A DNA stretch of 64,000 nt from Armatimonadota bacterium (GCA_031459855.1 JAVKHP010000001.1:2137906-2201905); one strand, 5' to 3'; shown: positions 7,914 through 17,773, counted from the stretch's first letter. Notes: a model not told the origin generated them from the letters alone. Numbers and translations are program-made.

Positions 7914-8690
7914 TCACGCGCGGGCGGTCAGCACCTGCACGGGGTCCGGCACGCCCAGGTAGGCTTCCACCACGACGGGGTCGCGCGCCACGGCCTCGGG
8001 CGCCCCCGCCGCGATCAGGCGCCCGTGGTCGAGCACGAGGACCTGCTCGGCCGCCCGCATGATGGCGTGCATGACGTGCTCCACCCACACGATGGCCACG
8101 CGCCGCTCGTCGCGCACGCGGCGCAGCACCTGCAGGGAGGTCTCGACCTCGCCCGGGTTGAGACCGCTCATCACCTCGTCGACCAGCACCAGGTCCGGGT
8201 GCGCGGCCAGGGCGCGGGCGAAGTCTACCAGCTTCTTCTCCTGCAGGGTGAGGGTGGCCACCGGCTGGTCGCGCCGATCGTCCAGCCCCACCAGCTCCAG
8301 CGTGGCCTCGGCCCGCCGCCGGGCAGCTGCCAGCGTCAGCTGCGCCGTCCCGTCGCCGAACGCAGCTCCGACGGTGACGTTGTCCAGCACGGTCATCCCG
8401 GGAAAGAGACGGGGAATCTGCAGCACGCGCCCGACGCCCAGGCGGGCCACCACGTGGGGGGCCAGGCCCGTGATGCTGCGGCCCCGCAGGCGGACCGTCC
8501 CCGCGTCGGGCCGCAGCACGCCGCTGATCAGGTTGAGCACCGTCGTCTTGCCCGCGCCGTTGGGACCAATCAGCCCCACGATGCTCTGCGGCGCCACCGC
8601 GAAGCTGACCTCGTGCACGGCCACCATGCCCCCGAACGCCTTGGTGAGCCGCCGGCACTCCAGCAGCGGGCCGTCACTGGGGCGGGACAT
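7914..8690 (-). CDS. livG: ABC transporter ATP-binding protein LivG
   Basis: 258-aa ATPase partner of LivF. Walker A is GPNGAGKTT and Walker B is DLVLVDEVMSGLNPGE, where VMSGL replaces the usual PxAGL. The signature motif is degenerate (TLTLQEKK in place of LSxGQ), as in some LivG proteins, while the following VDFARAL is normal. The start overlaps the end of the binding-protein gene by 17 bp. Confidence 0.9.
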   Translation of the reverse strand: MSRPSDGPLLECRRLTKAFGGMVAVHEVSFAVAPQSIVGLIGPNGAGKTTVLNLISGVLRPDAGTVRLRGRSITGLAPHVVARLGVGRVLQIPRLFPGMTVLDNVTVGAAFGDGTAQLTLAAARRRAEATLELVGLDDRRDQPVATLTLQEKKLVDFARALAAHPDLVLVDEVMSGLNPGEVETSLQVLRRVRDERRVAIVWVEHVMHAIMRAAEQVLVLDHGRLIAAGAPEAVARDPVVVEAYLGVPDPVQVLTARA

Positions 8691-9864
8691 ACACCTCCAC
8701 CGCGGAGGCGCGGAACAGCCACTTCTGGTACCAGCCCGCGCCGGGGTTGGCGCCGCCCGGCGCTTCCCCGGGCTCGATCGAGAAGATGATGGGCCGGGCT
8801 TCCTTCATCTCGCCCCACTCCGTGTACGACAGCGGCCAGCCGTAGCCCGGCTGGGTGAAGCGTCCGGTGCGAATCGCCTGGGCCACCGCCGACGGGTCGG
8901 TGCTGTTGGCCCGCCTGGCGGCATCGGCCACCATCTTGACGATCACATAGCCGGAGAACGCGCTGTTGTCGAAGTAGCGCTTGTAGTCGGCGAAGTAGCG
9001 CGCCGCCAGTCGCCGGTACGTCGGGCTCTGGAAGTCCACGCACGAGTAGTCCAGGAACCGACCGTGGACGGCGTCGCCGGCCCGCTGCACCATCAGCTCG
9101 GGGGGCAGCACCGACCCGATCACCGGCGCCGCAAGCCCGAGCTCGCGCGCCTGGCGCACGATGGTGGGGTTGCCGGGCGGATGGCCGGCGGCCACCAGCA
9201 GCTGGGGATCCAACCGCTGGAGCCGGCGCAGGTAGGGCGTGAAGTCGGGCGTCACCACGGGCGCCACCTCGACCTGGGTGCGCACGCCCTGCAGGGGCGT
9301 CACGTAGCGCTCGAAGGCTTCCCGGATCGAGTGGCCCCAGGCGTAGTCGGCCACGATGGCGCCGACGCGGGCGTAGTTGCCCTGGCGTACCATGGCGGCG
9401 ATCGCCTGCACGTACATGGGCGCCGCCACCAGGCAGGTGCGGAACGTGTAGCGGGTGCTGCGCCGGAGGATCTCGTGGGAGCCGGCCATGGTCAGGAACA
9501 GCGGCACGCGCAGCGTCTCGGCCTCACGGGAGGCCGCCAGCGCCACGTCGCTGGAGATCACGCCCCCGGCCGCGACGATGCCCTCGCGCTCCACCAGGAA
9601 ACGGAACGCGGTGATGGCCTCCGCCGGGCTGTTGCGGTCGTCGCGCTCGACCAGTTCCAGCGGGCGTCCGAGCACCCCGCCCGCCGCGTTCACCTCCGCG
9701 ACGGCCATCTTCATCCCGTCGCGCGCGTTGACGCCCCAGAAGGCAAAGGGGCCGCTCAACGAACTGAGGAAGGCGATCTTGACCGGTCGCGGCTGGGCCG
9801 CCGCCGGTCCGAAGGCCACGGCCAGCAGGACCACGATGGCTGCCGCAACGATCCCCGTGCGCAT
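8674..9864 (-). CDS. Liv-type ABC transporter substrate-binding protein
   Basis: 396-aa exported type I periplasmic-binding protein (LivK/Leu-Ile-Val-binding family) and first gene of the operon binding protein-G-F-H-M-crotonase. The N terminus is a signal peptide: a hydrophobic stretch ending AAAQ with no lipobox Cys. Mature protein starts VKIAFLSSLSGPFAFWG, then contains AVAEVNAAGGVLGRPLEL and YAWGHSIREAFERYV. The ligand is unknown. A GAGGTG site precedes ATG 9864, and a promoter overlapping a TetR-like palindrome lies upstream. Confidence 0.9.
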   Translation of the reverse strand: MRTGIVAAAIVVLLAVAFGPAAAQPRPVKIAFLSSLSGPFAFWGVNARDGMKMAVAEVNAAGGVLGRPLELVERDDRNSPAEAITAFRFLVEREGIVAAGGVISSDVALAASREAETLRVPLFLTMAGSHEILRRSTRYTFRTCLVAAPMYVQAIAAMVRQGNYARVGAIVADYAWGHSIREAFERYVTPLQGVRTQVEVAPVVTPDFTPYLRRLQRLDPQLLVAAGHPPGNPTIVRQARELGLAAPVIGSVLPPELMVQRAGDAVHGRFLDYSCVDFQSPTYRRLAARYFADYKRYFDNSAFSGYVIVKMVADAARRANSTDPSAVAQAIRTGRFTQPGYGWPLSYTEWGEMKEARPIIFSIEPGEAPGGANPGAGWYQKWLFRASAVEVYVPPQ

Positions 9865-10168
9865 GGCTGTCGCACCTCGCTTTCTGCGAGAGATCGGCTG
9901 CCCCGAGCACCCTGCACCGTCTGCTCTGTACTCCTGGTGTATCAGGCTTTGACCGGGCGGTCAATCCGGGGACGCTGCCACGCAGGCGGCGTCCACTGGC
10001 GAGGGGGCCTGCGACAATCCTGCGACAGATTCGAAGCTGGCCCGACTGAGACTGTGGGTTACAATTCTGCGACAGCCGGTGGCGGTCAGGTGCTGCGGAC
10101 GGGGGGCGGGGCGGGGGCGCGCACGGCGGGCCGAGGAGGATGCCGCCCCGTGGGAGAAACCCCGTCCC
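9865..10168. other. Divergent intergenic region between the Liv operon and paaI/paaK
   Basis: No gene of its own. It holds the operator-promoter of the Liv operon (9936-9964). The octamer CTGCGACA occurs three times (10009-10016, 10020-10027, 10067-10074). A TACAAT -10-like box at 10060-10065 faces paaI but has no good -35. The octamers may be binding sites for a regulator of paaI-paaK (inference). Confidence 0.5.
9936..9964 (-). promoter_or_regulatory. Liv operon promoter overlapped by a perfect TetR-type palindrome
   Basis: On the minus strand, TTGACC (9964-9959), a 17-bp spacer and TACACC form a sigma-70-like promoter about 70-100 bp before the binding-protein start. The -35 box lies inside the perfect 16-bp palindrome TTGACC-GCCC-GGTCAA (9949-9964). 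A bound repressor would block the promoter. A near copy sits before leuC at 2723-2738. Confidence 0.6.
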
Positions 10169-10588
10169 GTGCCGAGGTCGCAGCTCCCGCCGGCGGTGCG
10201 CCGCTGGGTCGCCCGCGATGCGTTCGCCAGGCGCCTGGGCATCGAGATCGTGGCGTTGGGCGCGGGGCGCAGTCGCCTGCGCCTGCGCGTGGCACCGTGG
10301 ATGACCAACGTCCACGGCATCACCCACGGCGGGGTGGTCTTCGCGCTGGCCGATGCGGCCTTCGCCGCGGCCGCCAACAGCCACGGGGTGCCCGCCGTGG
10401 CCCTGGCGATGTCGGTGCAGTTCCTGGCGCCGTCGCACGCCGGCGACGTGCTGGTGGCCGACGCACGGGAAGCGCGGCTGGGCCGCCGGGCCGCGTTCTA
10501 CGCCATGACCGTCAAGACGACGACCGGCACCACGATCGCCACCTGTCAGGGGGTCGTGCACCGCCGGGCCGGGGAGGGATGCCCGTGA
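10169..10588 (+). CDS. PaaI-type hotdog-fold thioesterase
   Basis: 139-aa hotdog thioesterase that probably hydrolyses aromatic or dead-end acyl-CoA esters. The 4HBT/PaaI active-site region reads THGGVVFALADAAF (about 52-65), and the family length is about 140 aa. GTG 10169 is preferred because it yields a standard N terminus and has GGGAG about 13 nt upstream. An upstream in-frame GTG at 10079 would add 30 Arg/Gly-rich residues. It overlaps paaK by 10 bp, consistent with clearing misprimed CoA esters. Confidence 0.8.
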   Translation: MPRSQLPPAVRRWVARDAFARRLGIEIVALGAGRSRLRLRVAPWMTNVHGITHGGVVFALADAAFAAAANSHGVPAVALAMSVQFLAPSHAGDVLVADAREARLGRRAAFYAMTVKTTTGTTIATCQGVVHRRAGEGCP

Positions 10589-11913
10589 TCTGGAACCGCA
10601 CCATGGAGACCCTGGCGCGCGCCGACCTGGAGCGGCTGCAGCTGGAACGCCTGCGCCAGGTGGCCACCCGCGCCTACGAACGGGTGCCGCTGTACCGGCG
10701 CCGCTTCGATGAGGCGGGGGTGCGCCCCGACCAGATCCGCACGCTGGCCGACCTGCGCCGGCTCCCGTTCACCCGCAAGGCCGACTTCCGCGACCACTAC
10801 CCCTTCGGGTTGCTGGCGGTGCCGCTGCGGGAGTGCGTGCGCATCCACGCCTCCTCGGGCACCACCGGCAAGCCCACGGTGGTGGCCTACACCCGCGGCG
10901 ATCTGGCCGTGTGGGCCGAGGTCTGCGCCCGGGCGCTGGCTGCCGCGGGCGCGCAGCCGGGCGACGTCTTCCAGAACGCCTACGGCTACGGGCTGTTCAC
11001 CGGCGGCCTGGGGATGCACTACGGTGCGGAGCTGTTGGGCTTGACGGTGATCCCGGCCTCGGGCGGCAACACCGAACGGCAGGTGCTGCTGCTGCAAGAC
11101 TTCGGTGCCAAGATCCTGGCCTGCACGCCGACCTACGCCCTGGTGCTCGCCGAGGCGTTCCGGCAGCGCGGGATCGCGCCCGGCAGCCTCCCGCTGCGCT
11201 TTGGGATCCTGGGCGCGGAGCCGTGGAGCGAGGCGATGCGCGACGAGATCGAGCGGGGGCTGGGCATCAAGGCGGTGAACATCTACGGGCTCAGCGAGAT
11301 CATCGGGCCCGGCGTCTCGGTGGAGTGCGTGGAGGCCCAGGCGGGTGCCCACATCTTCGAGGACCACTTCCTCCCCGAGGTGGTGGATCCCGAAAGCGGC
11401 GAGCCGCTGCCGCCGGGCCAGCCGGGCGAGCTGGTCTTCACCACGCTCACCAAGGAAGCCATGCCGATGATCCGCTACCGCACCGGCGACATCGCCGCGC
11501 TGCTGCCCGACGCGTGCCCCTGCGGGCGCACTCACGTCCGCATGAGCCGCGTGATCGGGCGCACCGACGACATGCTGATCATCCGCGGCATCAACGTCTA
11601 CCCGTCGCAGGTGGAGGCCGCGCTGGGCAGCCTGCCCGAACTGACCCCGCACATCCAGCTGGTGGTGACGCGCGAGCGGGCGCTGGACGACCTGGAGGTG
11701 CGGGTCGAGGTGCGGGAGGCGTTCGCCGCGCAGGTCGGCGGTCACCTGACCGACGGCCACCCGGCGGTCGAGGCGCTGCGGGCGCGCTGCGAGCAAAAAC
11801 TGCACGGCGTGCTCGGCATCCACGCGAAGGTCACGCTGGCCGCGCCCGGCACCCTGCCGCGCAGCGAGGGCGGGAAGCTGCGCCGGGTGGACGACCGGCG
11901 CCCGCGCGGGTAG
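10579..11913 (+). CDS. paaK: Phenylacetate-CoA ligase (PaaK-type adenylate-forming enzyme)
   Basis: 444-aa AMP-forming ligase converting phenylacetate or a related aryl acid, ATP and CoA to the CoA thioester. P-loop SSGTTGKPT is at 92-100, followed by YGYGLFTGGLGMHYGAE, the A4/A5 region NIYGLSEIIGPGVS, and YRTGDIAAL. The C-terminal PaaK domain (RGINVYPSQVE) is present. ATG 10579 has GGGGAGGG just upstream. No ring-epoxidising paaABCDE genes are visible, so the thioester's fate is unclear; the crotonase and thioesterases nearby may act on it. Confidence 0.92.
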   Translation: MPVIWNRTMETLARADLERLQLERLRQVATRAYERVPLYRRRFDEAGVRPDQIRTLADLRRLPFTRKADFRDHYPFGLLAVPLRECVRIHASSGTTGKPTVVAYTRGDLAVWAEVCARALAAAGAQPGDVFQNAYGYGLFTGGLGMHYGAELLGLTVIPASGGNTERQVLLLQDFGAKILACTPTYALVLAEAFRQRGIAPGSLPLRFGILGAEPWSEAMRDEIERGLGIKAVNIYGLSEIIGPGVSVECVEAQAGAHIFEDHFLPEVVDPESGEPLPPGQPGELVFTTLTKEAMPMIRYRTGDIAALLPDACPCGRTHVRMSRVIGRTDDMLIIRGINVYPSQVEAALGSLPELTPHIQLVVTRERALDDLEVRVEVREAFAAQVGGHLTDGHPAVEALRARCEQKLHGVLGIHAKVTLAAPGTLPRSEGGKLRRVDDRRPRG

Positions 11914-11982
11914 GCGTGCTCGTGGCGGTGGCTGTCGGCGGCGGGTTCAGGACGACCGGCGCCTGCGTGGGTAGGCGGATGC
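11889..11982. repeat. Imperfect direct repeat spanning the paaK 3' end, 61 bp offset
   Basis: GGACGACCGGCGCC starts at 11889 and GGACGACCGGCGCC starts again at 11950. Similarity continues for about 30 bp with two substitutions and a short insertion, ending in GGTAGGCG. The first copy includes the paaK stop codon; the second is noncoding. Confidence 0.75.
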
Positions 11983-12048
11983 TGGCCGTGGGCCGTGCGG
12001 TGGCCGTGCGGGTCCGCGCGCGCGCAGACACGCCACGGGGGCGGTCCC

Positions 12049-12453
12049 ATGCGTGAGGGGTTGCGTCCGGGGACGGAAGCCGAGGTGACCGTCACCGTCA
12101 CCGAGACGATGCTGGCGTGGTTCGAGGAGATGGGCCTGGTGCACCCGGTCTACTCCACGTGGACCATGGTGCGGCACATGGAGCTCGCGTCACGGAAGGT
12201 GATCCTGCCCTACCTCGAGCCGCACGAGGAGGCGGTGGGCTACAGCGTGAGCGCCACGCACCTGGCCCCGACGCCGCTGGGTGCCCGGGTGACCGTGCGT
12301 GCCCGCCTGGTGCGGCTGGACGGCAACCAGGTGGTCTGCGCCGTTGTGGCCCGGCGCGACGACGTGACGATCGGCGAGGGCACGACGGTCCAGGTCGTGC
12401 TGCCCCGTCAGGCGCTGCGCGCGCGGTTCGAAGCGATCGGGGCGCGGCTGCCC

Positions 12454-12462
<9 letters not shown>
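12049..12462 (+). CDS. FlK-type (fluoroacetyl-CoA thioesterase-like) hotdog thioesterase
   Basis: 137-aa single hotdog domain. T37, E45 and H71 keep the same spacing (+8, +26) as the catalytic Thr42/Glu50/His76 of Streptomyces FlK, in STWTMVRHME and SVSATHLAPTP. Broader homologues hydrolyse diverse acyl-CoAs, so fluoroacetyl-CoA specificity is not implied. ATG 12049 has only weak ribosome-site sequence. Its 3' end overlaps the convergent livF by 9 bp. It probably works with paaI/paaK in thioester turnover or detoxification. Confidence 0.75.
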
Positions 12463-13183
<721 letters not shown>

Positions 13184-13194
<11 letters not shown>

Positions 13195-13999
13195 GCGCAG
13201 TCTCCTCCGCGGTCGGGGCCGCCTCCGGGCCCTCGACTTCGCCCAGGTAGGCGGCGATCACCCGCGGGTCGGCCTGCACGGCGGCCGGAGGGCCGTCGGC
13301 GATGAGCATGCCCTGGTCCAGCACCGCCACCTCGTCCGCGAGGCCCATGACCAGGTCCATGTCGTGCTCCACGAGGAAGACGGTGACGCCGTCGTCGCGG
13401 ATGCTGCGGATCAGCGCGCCGAGCTGGCCCTTCTCCGTCGGCGTCAGGCCGGCGGCCGGCTCGTCCAGAAGCAGCAGGCGGGGCGACGTGGCCAGCGCCC
13501 GGGCGACCTCCACGACCCGCTGCAGGCCAAACGGCAGGCTGTCGGCCTGGGCATCGGCCCAGCGGGCCAGGCCGACGCGGTCCAGCAGCCGGTGGGCGCG
13601 TTCGCCGATCGCCGCTTCCTCCCGGCGAATGCGCCGCGACCGGACCAGGGCATCGACCAGGCCGCTGTGCAGGTGGAGGTGGCAGCCGACCAGCACGTGC
13701 TCGAAGACCGTCATGCCCGGGAACAGCCGGACGTTCTGGAACGTGCGGGCGATGCCCAGGGCGGCGATGCGATACGGGGGCAGCCCCAGCACCGGCTGGC
13801 CCAGGAACGTCACCTGGCCCGCCTGCGGCGCCAGCACGCCGGTGATCAGGTTGAACAGGGTGGTCTTCCCGGCGCCGTTGGGACCGATCAACGCCTTGAT
13901 CTGTCCCGCGCGCACACCGAGCGTCACGTCGCGCAGGGCGTGCAGGCCGCCGAAGGTGTGGCTGACCCCGTCCACTGCCAGCAACGGCGGCTGCGCCAT
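13184..13999 (-). CDS. livG: ABC transporter ATP-binding protein LivG (second system)
   Basis: 271-aa ATPase with Walker A GPNGAGKTT, a variant signature LPFGLQRVVEVARAL and Walker B RLLLLDEPAAGLTP. ATG 13999 is preferred since MAQPPLLAV leads straight into the ABC domain. In-frame alternatives at 14035 and farther upstream would add atypical residues, and none has a clear ribosome site. Confidence 0.88.
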
Positions 14000-14192
14000 G
14001 GGCACGGGATTTCCTACGGGCACGAAGTTCCCCATGTGCACGGGTTCCCGATACACGTGGAAGTCGCGCGGTTGCGATCGCCGCGGACGTGCTCCCGCGG
14101 ATTCCCCACGCATGGGAGAGGGAGAGTCCCCTCCGTGCGCCGGGCTCCAACCGCATGGCGCCGCACTGGCGCCCGACGGCCCGGACCCACGC
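14000..14192. other. Gap between livM and livG of the second Liv operon
   Basis: 193 bp without a convincing gene. It contains CACGGG-containing short repeats just before livG and GGGGAATCC/GGGGACTC-like blocks near 14100-14132 that recur in other gaps of the window. No promoter was recognised. Confidence 0.4.
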
Positions 14193-15287
14193 TCACGGTG
14201 CGGCGCCCTCGGCAGCGCGCCTGCCGGCCGGTGGGAGCGCCGTGGCGTTCCCGGCGCGCCGCCCGACCAATCCCGACGGCCAGAACAGGAGCACGCCCAC
14301 CAGCAGCAGGCCGAAGACGACCGCCTCGATCTCGCCCGCCACCCCGGGGATCACGTGCCGGATGCGCGTGCGCAGCACCTCGCTCATCAGCAGCACCGCC
14401 ATCGCGCCGGCGGGCGCGCCCCAGATGCTGGTCATCCCGCCCACCGCCGACATCACCACGAGTTCCAGGGAGGGCACGAACCCGAACGTCGCGGGCACGA
14501 CAGCGGCCTGGAAGTGCGCGTAGAGGCTACCCGCCAGCGACGCCAGCCCCGCGCTCAGCGCAAAGACCTGCGCCTTGTACCGGTGGGCGGCGATCCCCAG
14601 GCACTCGGCCGCGCCTTCGGCGCCGTGGATCGCCCGCAGCGCGCGGCCGACGCGCGAGTCGATCAGGTTGAGGCCCAGCGCCACCGCGCCCAGCGCCACG
14701 GCCCAGACCAGGAAGTAGTAGCGCGCGGCCGGCCACACCATCCACGGGCCCACCCGCAGCCGTGGGATCCCGAAGACCCCGTCGAACCCGCCCGTCAGGT
14801 TCAGGTGCGGCAGGCCCAGGTTCTCGCGCAGCACGATGTAGACCACGATCCCCAGGCCCAGCGTGGCCATGGCCAGGTAGTGGCCGCGCAGCCGCAGGAT
14901 CACCAGGCCGATGGCGTAGGCGAACCCGCCCACCAGCACGGTGCCGACGGCCATCAGCAGCCAGGGCCACCACCAGGTGCTGGCGACGGTCGGCGGGATG
15001 CCCAGCACCGGTGCGCGCACCGTCAGGATCGCCGAGAAGAAGGCGCCCATGCCGTAGAAGGCCGCCTGGCCCAGGGAGACCTGCCCCGCATACCCCATGA
15101 GCAGGTTCAGGCCGACCAACACGATGGTGAAGATGCCGGCGCGGATCAGCAGGTCGAGGTGCACCAGGCCGCCCGTCAGGCGGGGCAGCGACAGCCCCCA
15201 CGGGCGTGCCGCCTCGAGCCAGCCGAGTGCCACCACGACGGCCGCCGCAGCCACCAGCCCCCGGCTGCGCCCGCGGGTGTCCCTCAC
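14193..15287 (-). CDS. livM: Liv-type ABC transporter permease LivM (second system)
   Basis: 364-aa membrane permease with LLMGYAGQVSLGQAAFYGMGA (LivM substrate-channel region), RGHYLAMATLGLG, and MSAVGGMTSIWGAPAGA before the last membrane segments. GTG 15287 overlaps the livH stop as GTGA, which fixes the start by coupling. Somewhat longer than the first LivM because of an extra N-terminal segment. Confidence 0.9.
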   Translation of the reverse strand: MRDTRGRSRGLVAAAAVVVALGWLEAARPWGLSLPRLTGGLVHLDLLIRAGIFTIVLVGLNLLMGYAGQVSLGQAAFYGMGAFFSAILTVRAPVLGIPPTVASTWWWPWLLMAVGTVLVGGFAYAIGLVILRLRGHYLAMATLGLGIVVYIVLRENLGLPHLNLTGGFDGVFGIPRLRVGPWMVWPAARYYFLVWAVALGAVALGLNLIDSRVGRALRAIHGAEGAAECLGIAAHRYKAQVFALSAGLASLAGSLYAHFQAAVVPATFGFVPSLELVVMSAVGGMTSIWGAPAGAMAVLLMSEVLRTRIRHVIPGVAGEIEAVVFGLLLVGVLLFWPSGLVGRRAGNATALPPAGRRAAEGAAP

Positions 15288-16330
15288 GGCCGCTCGGCCT
15301 CCGCCTCGGCGCCGGCGAAGCCGTGGGGCCGGGCCAGCAGCAGCACCACCAGCACGACGAACGCGAACAGGTCCTTGAAGCCCGCCAGGGTCACGCCCGC
15401 CCACAGCGTCTCCAGCACGCCCAGGATCAGCGCGCCGGCAATGGCGCCCTGGAACCTCACCAGGCCGCCCATGATGGCGGCCACGAACCCCTTCAGCCCC
15501 ACTTCCAGGCCCATGTCGAAAGTGGGCCGCGTGACCGGGCCCACCACGATCCCCGCCACCGCGCCCAGCACCGCGGCCAGCCCGAAGGCCAGCGTCGCCA
15601 TCGTGTCGACGCGAATCCCTGCCAGCTGCGCGGCCAGCCGGTTGACCGCGCAGGCGCGCATCGCCTTGCCGGTGAGCGTGCGCTCGAAGAACAGGGCCAG
15701 CAACGCCAGGCAGGCGGCCGTCGTCCCCCAGATCCACAGGCTCTGGGCGCGGATCAGCACGTCGCCGACGAGCACCGACCGGTCGCGCATCTCCAGCGTC
15801 GCGAACGCCGGCAGCACGTAGGGGCGCGGCCCCCACGCCAGCAGGGCCGTCCCCTGCAGCACCAGGTAGACGCCGACCGTGATCATGATCTTGGTCAGCA
15901 GGAGCGCGCCGCGGGCGGGGTGCAGCGCCAGCCGGTAGACGACCACGCCGAGCGCGCCCGTGGCCGCGACGGCCGCCAGGGCGCTGGCTGCCAGCCGCGG
16001 CGCGCTGACCGTGGTGGAGGCGCCCAGGAACGTGATGGTCAGCATCGGCCCCAGCATGACGAACGCGCCCTGGGCGAAGTTGATGACGCCGGTGACCCGA
16101 TAGACCACGACGAACCCCAGGGCGACCAGCGCGTAGATCGCCCCGGCCTGCAGGCCGTCGACCACGAACTGCGCGTAGTCGGGCACCCCGAAGCCGTGGC
16201 GGCGGCCCGCCAGCACCAGGGCCGCCGCCAGCAGCACCGCCGCACCGCCCAGCCCCCACCCGGGCCGCGCGCGCCACGGGGCCACGGGGCGACCGGCAGG
16301 CGAGAGCACGGGGGAGACCGCTTTCGCCAC
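15284..16330 (-). CDS. livH: Liv-type ABC transporter permease LivH (second system)
   Basis: 348-aa permease with GFVVVYRVTGVINFAQGAF (LivH hallmark), ACAVNRLAAQLAGI and IMGGLVRFQGAIAGALILG. It begins with GTG 16330, 14 bp after the binding-protein stop. About 35 N-terminal residues precede the usual LivH core, with an extra hydrophobic helix. Confidence 0.9.
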   Translation of the reverse strand: MAKAVSPVLSPAGRPVAPWRARPGWGLGGAAVLLAAALVLAGRRHGFGVPDYAQFVVDGLQAGAIYALVALGFVVVYRVTGVINFAQGAFVMLGPMLTITFLGASTTVSAPRLAASALAAVAATGALGVVVYRLALHPARGALLLTKIMITVGVYLVLQGTALLAWGPRPYVLPAFATLEMRDRSVLVGDVLIRAQSLWIWGTTAACLALLALFFERTLTGKAMRACAVNRLAAQLAGIRVDTMATLAFGLAAVLGAVAGIVVGPVTRPTFDMGLEVGLKGFVAAIMGGLVRFQGAIAGALILGVLETLWAGVTLAGFKDLFAFVVLVVLLLARPHGFAGAEAEAERP

Positions 16331-16344
16331 CGCGCGACGTCAGC

Positions 16345-17565
16345 TCACTTCCACTGGTCCTTGGGCAGCACGAGGAACTTCCCGCCCTTCACCGTCACGA
16401 AGACGAAGTCGCGGTAGTCGAACCCCAGGTGGTCGTCGGGGCTCAGCTTGAAGACGCCGTGCGTGCCCCGGATGCTGCCCAGCTTGGTCTCCAGGGCCTC
16501 GCGCACCAGCTCCCGCTGCCGCTCCAACGGCTGGCGGTCGGGCAGGGTGCGCAGCGCCGCCAGGGCCCACTGCAGGGCATCGTAGGCGTGGCCGGCAAAG
16601 GTGCTGATGGGCGCCCCACCGGTGTAGCGCTGGTAGTCGCTGACGAAGCGCAGGTTCAGCGCCCGGGTGGGGTCGTCCGCCGGCAGCTGGTCCGCCACCA
16701 GGATCTTGCCGCAGGGCATCACCGTCCCCTCGGCGGCCTGGCCTGCGGTCTTGATCAGGTCGGGGCTGCAGGCGCCGTGGCCGTGCACGATACGCACCGC
16801 CGGGAGGCGCTCGCGCACCGCCACGTTGATCAGCGACGCCGCCGGCGGGATGCTCCCGATGACCACGGCCTGGCAGCCGCTGGCGCGCACCCGCGCCACC
16901 TGCGGGAACTCGGTCGCGGTGCGCTCGAACGCGTCGCCGTAGGCGATGGCGATGCCGGCCTTCCCGTAGACCGCCTCGGCGCTCTGGAACGTGTCCTTGC
17001 CGTAGGCCGTGTTCTCGTAGAGATGGCAGACCCGCCGCGCGCCCACCGCCTGCAGGTAGTCGGCCTGCGCCTGGGCGCTGTGCAGGTTCTCGGGCACCGG
17101 CTTGAAGATCCAGGGCCGCATCCGCTTGGTGGCCGGGTCCTCGATGATGCTGCGCGCCGACGCCATGGAGATCATGGGCGTGCGCCCTTCGGTGGCGATG
17201 GGCACCATGGCCAGGCTGGGTCCGCTCAAGGTGCCGGCCACGAGCACCGTGACCCGCTCGTCGTGGATCAACCGCCGCGCCAGGCCGGCCGCCACGTCGG
17301 CGCTGGACTGGTCGTCGAAGATCAGGATCTCCACGTCGTGGCGGGCGCGGTCCGGCCCCACCACACCCCGCTGCACCGTCAGCCGTTCCTGGAGCATGCG
17401 CGCCACGTCCCGTTCGGGCACGCCCAGGCTGGCCCCGGGGCCGGTCACGGACGCGATGAACCCGATCCGGTAGGGCATCGACGCCCAGGCCCAGGGGCCG
17501 GCGGGCACCAGCGCGGCGCCCGCGGCGATGGCGACGAGCACGAGCACGAACCGATACCGTTTCAT
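16345..17565 (-). CDS. Liv-type ABC transporter substrate-binding protein (second system)
   Basis: 406-aa exported binding protein, first gene of the second Liv operon. It has a basic N terminus (MKRYR), a hydrophobic signal segment and a mature region YRIGFIASVTGPGASLGVPERD. HLYENTAYGKDTF and GHAYDALQWALAAL are family regions. It lies divergently from the 4-HPA cluster across a 208-bp gap with a perfect inverted repeat, so the importer may supply that pathway with an aromatic acid (inference). Confidence 0.88.
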   Translation of the reverse strand: MKRYRFVLVLVAIAAGAALVPAGPWAWASMPYRIGFIASVTGPGASLGVPERDVARMLQERLTVQRGVVGPDRARHDVEILIFDDQSSADVAAGLARRLIHDERVTVLVAGTLSGPSLAMVPIATEGRTPMISMASARSIIEDPATKRMRPWIFKPVPENLHSAQAQADYLQAVGARRVCHLYENTAYGKDTFQSAEAVYGKAGIAIAYGDAFERTATEFPQVARVRASGCQAVVIGSIPPAASLINVAVRERLPAVRIVHGHGACSPDLIKTAGQAAEGTVMPCGKILVADQLPADDPTRALNLRFVSDYQRYTGGAPISTFAGHAYDALQWALAALRTLPDRQPLERQRELVREALETKLGSIRGTHGVFKLSPDDHLGFDYRDFVFVTVKGGKFLVLPKDQWK

Positions 17566-17650
17566 GCTGCGCCTCCTTTCCCGCCCGTGCCGGTGCAGAG
17601 GACAACGTCCGGCGACGTCGAAACCCGGTTCTTACAGAATTCCGACACCG

Positions 17651-17667
17651 GACACGTGCGACGTGTC
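17651..17667. promoter_or_regulatory. Inverted-repeat operator between the second Liv operon and the 4-HPA cluster
   Basis: GACACGT-GCG-ACGTGTC is a perfect 7-3-7 inverted repeat placed about 85 bp from the Liv start and 107 bp from the DapA-like start. Central position in a divergent gap suggests a shared operator. No cognate regulator is adjacent except perhaps the XRE-TPR gene at the end of the cluster. Confidence 0.5.
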
Positions 17668-17773
17668 TTGATATTCGGGACCATGACCTGCCGGAACCTT
17701 CTGTGCGGGGCATCCCGGGGGCAGGGCCGCTGCGGCACCCCGGGCAGCGCTCCGGAGACACAGGCCTGACGCC

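Noticed and set aside
10079-10168. Longer PaaI-like protein starting at GTG 10079
   Set aside because: The extra 30 residues are Arg/Gly-rich and unlike the family, and would overlap the repeated CTGCGACA promoter region.
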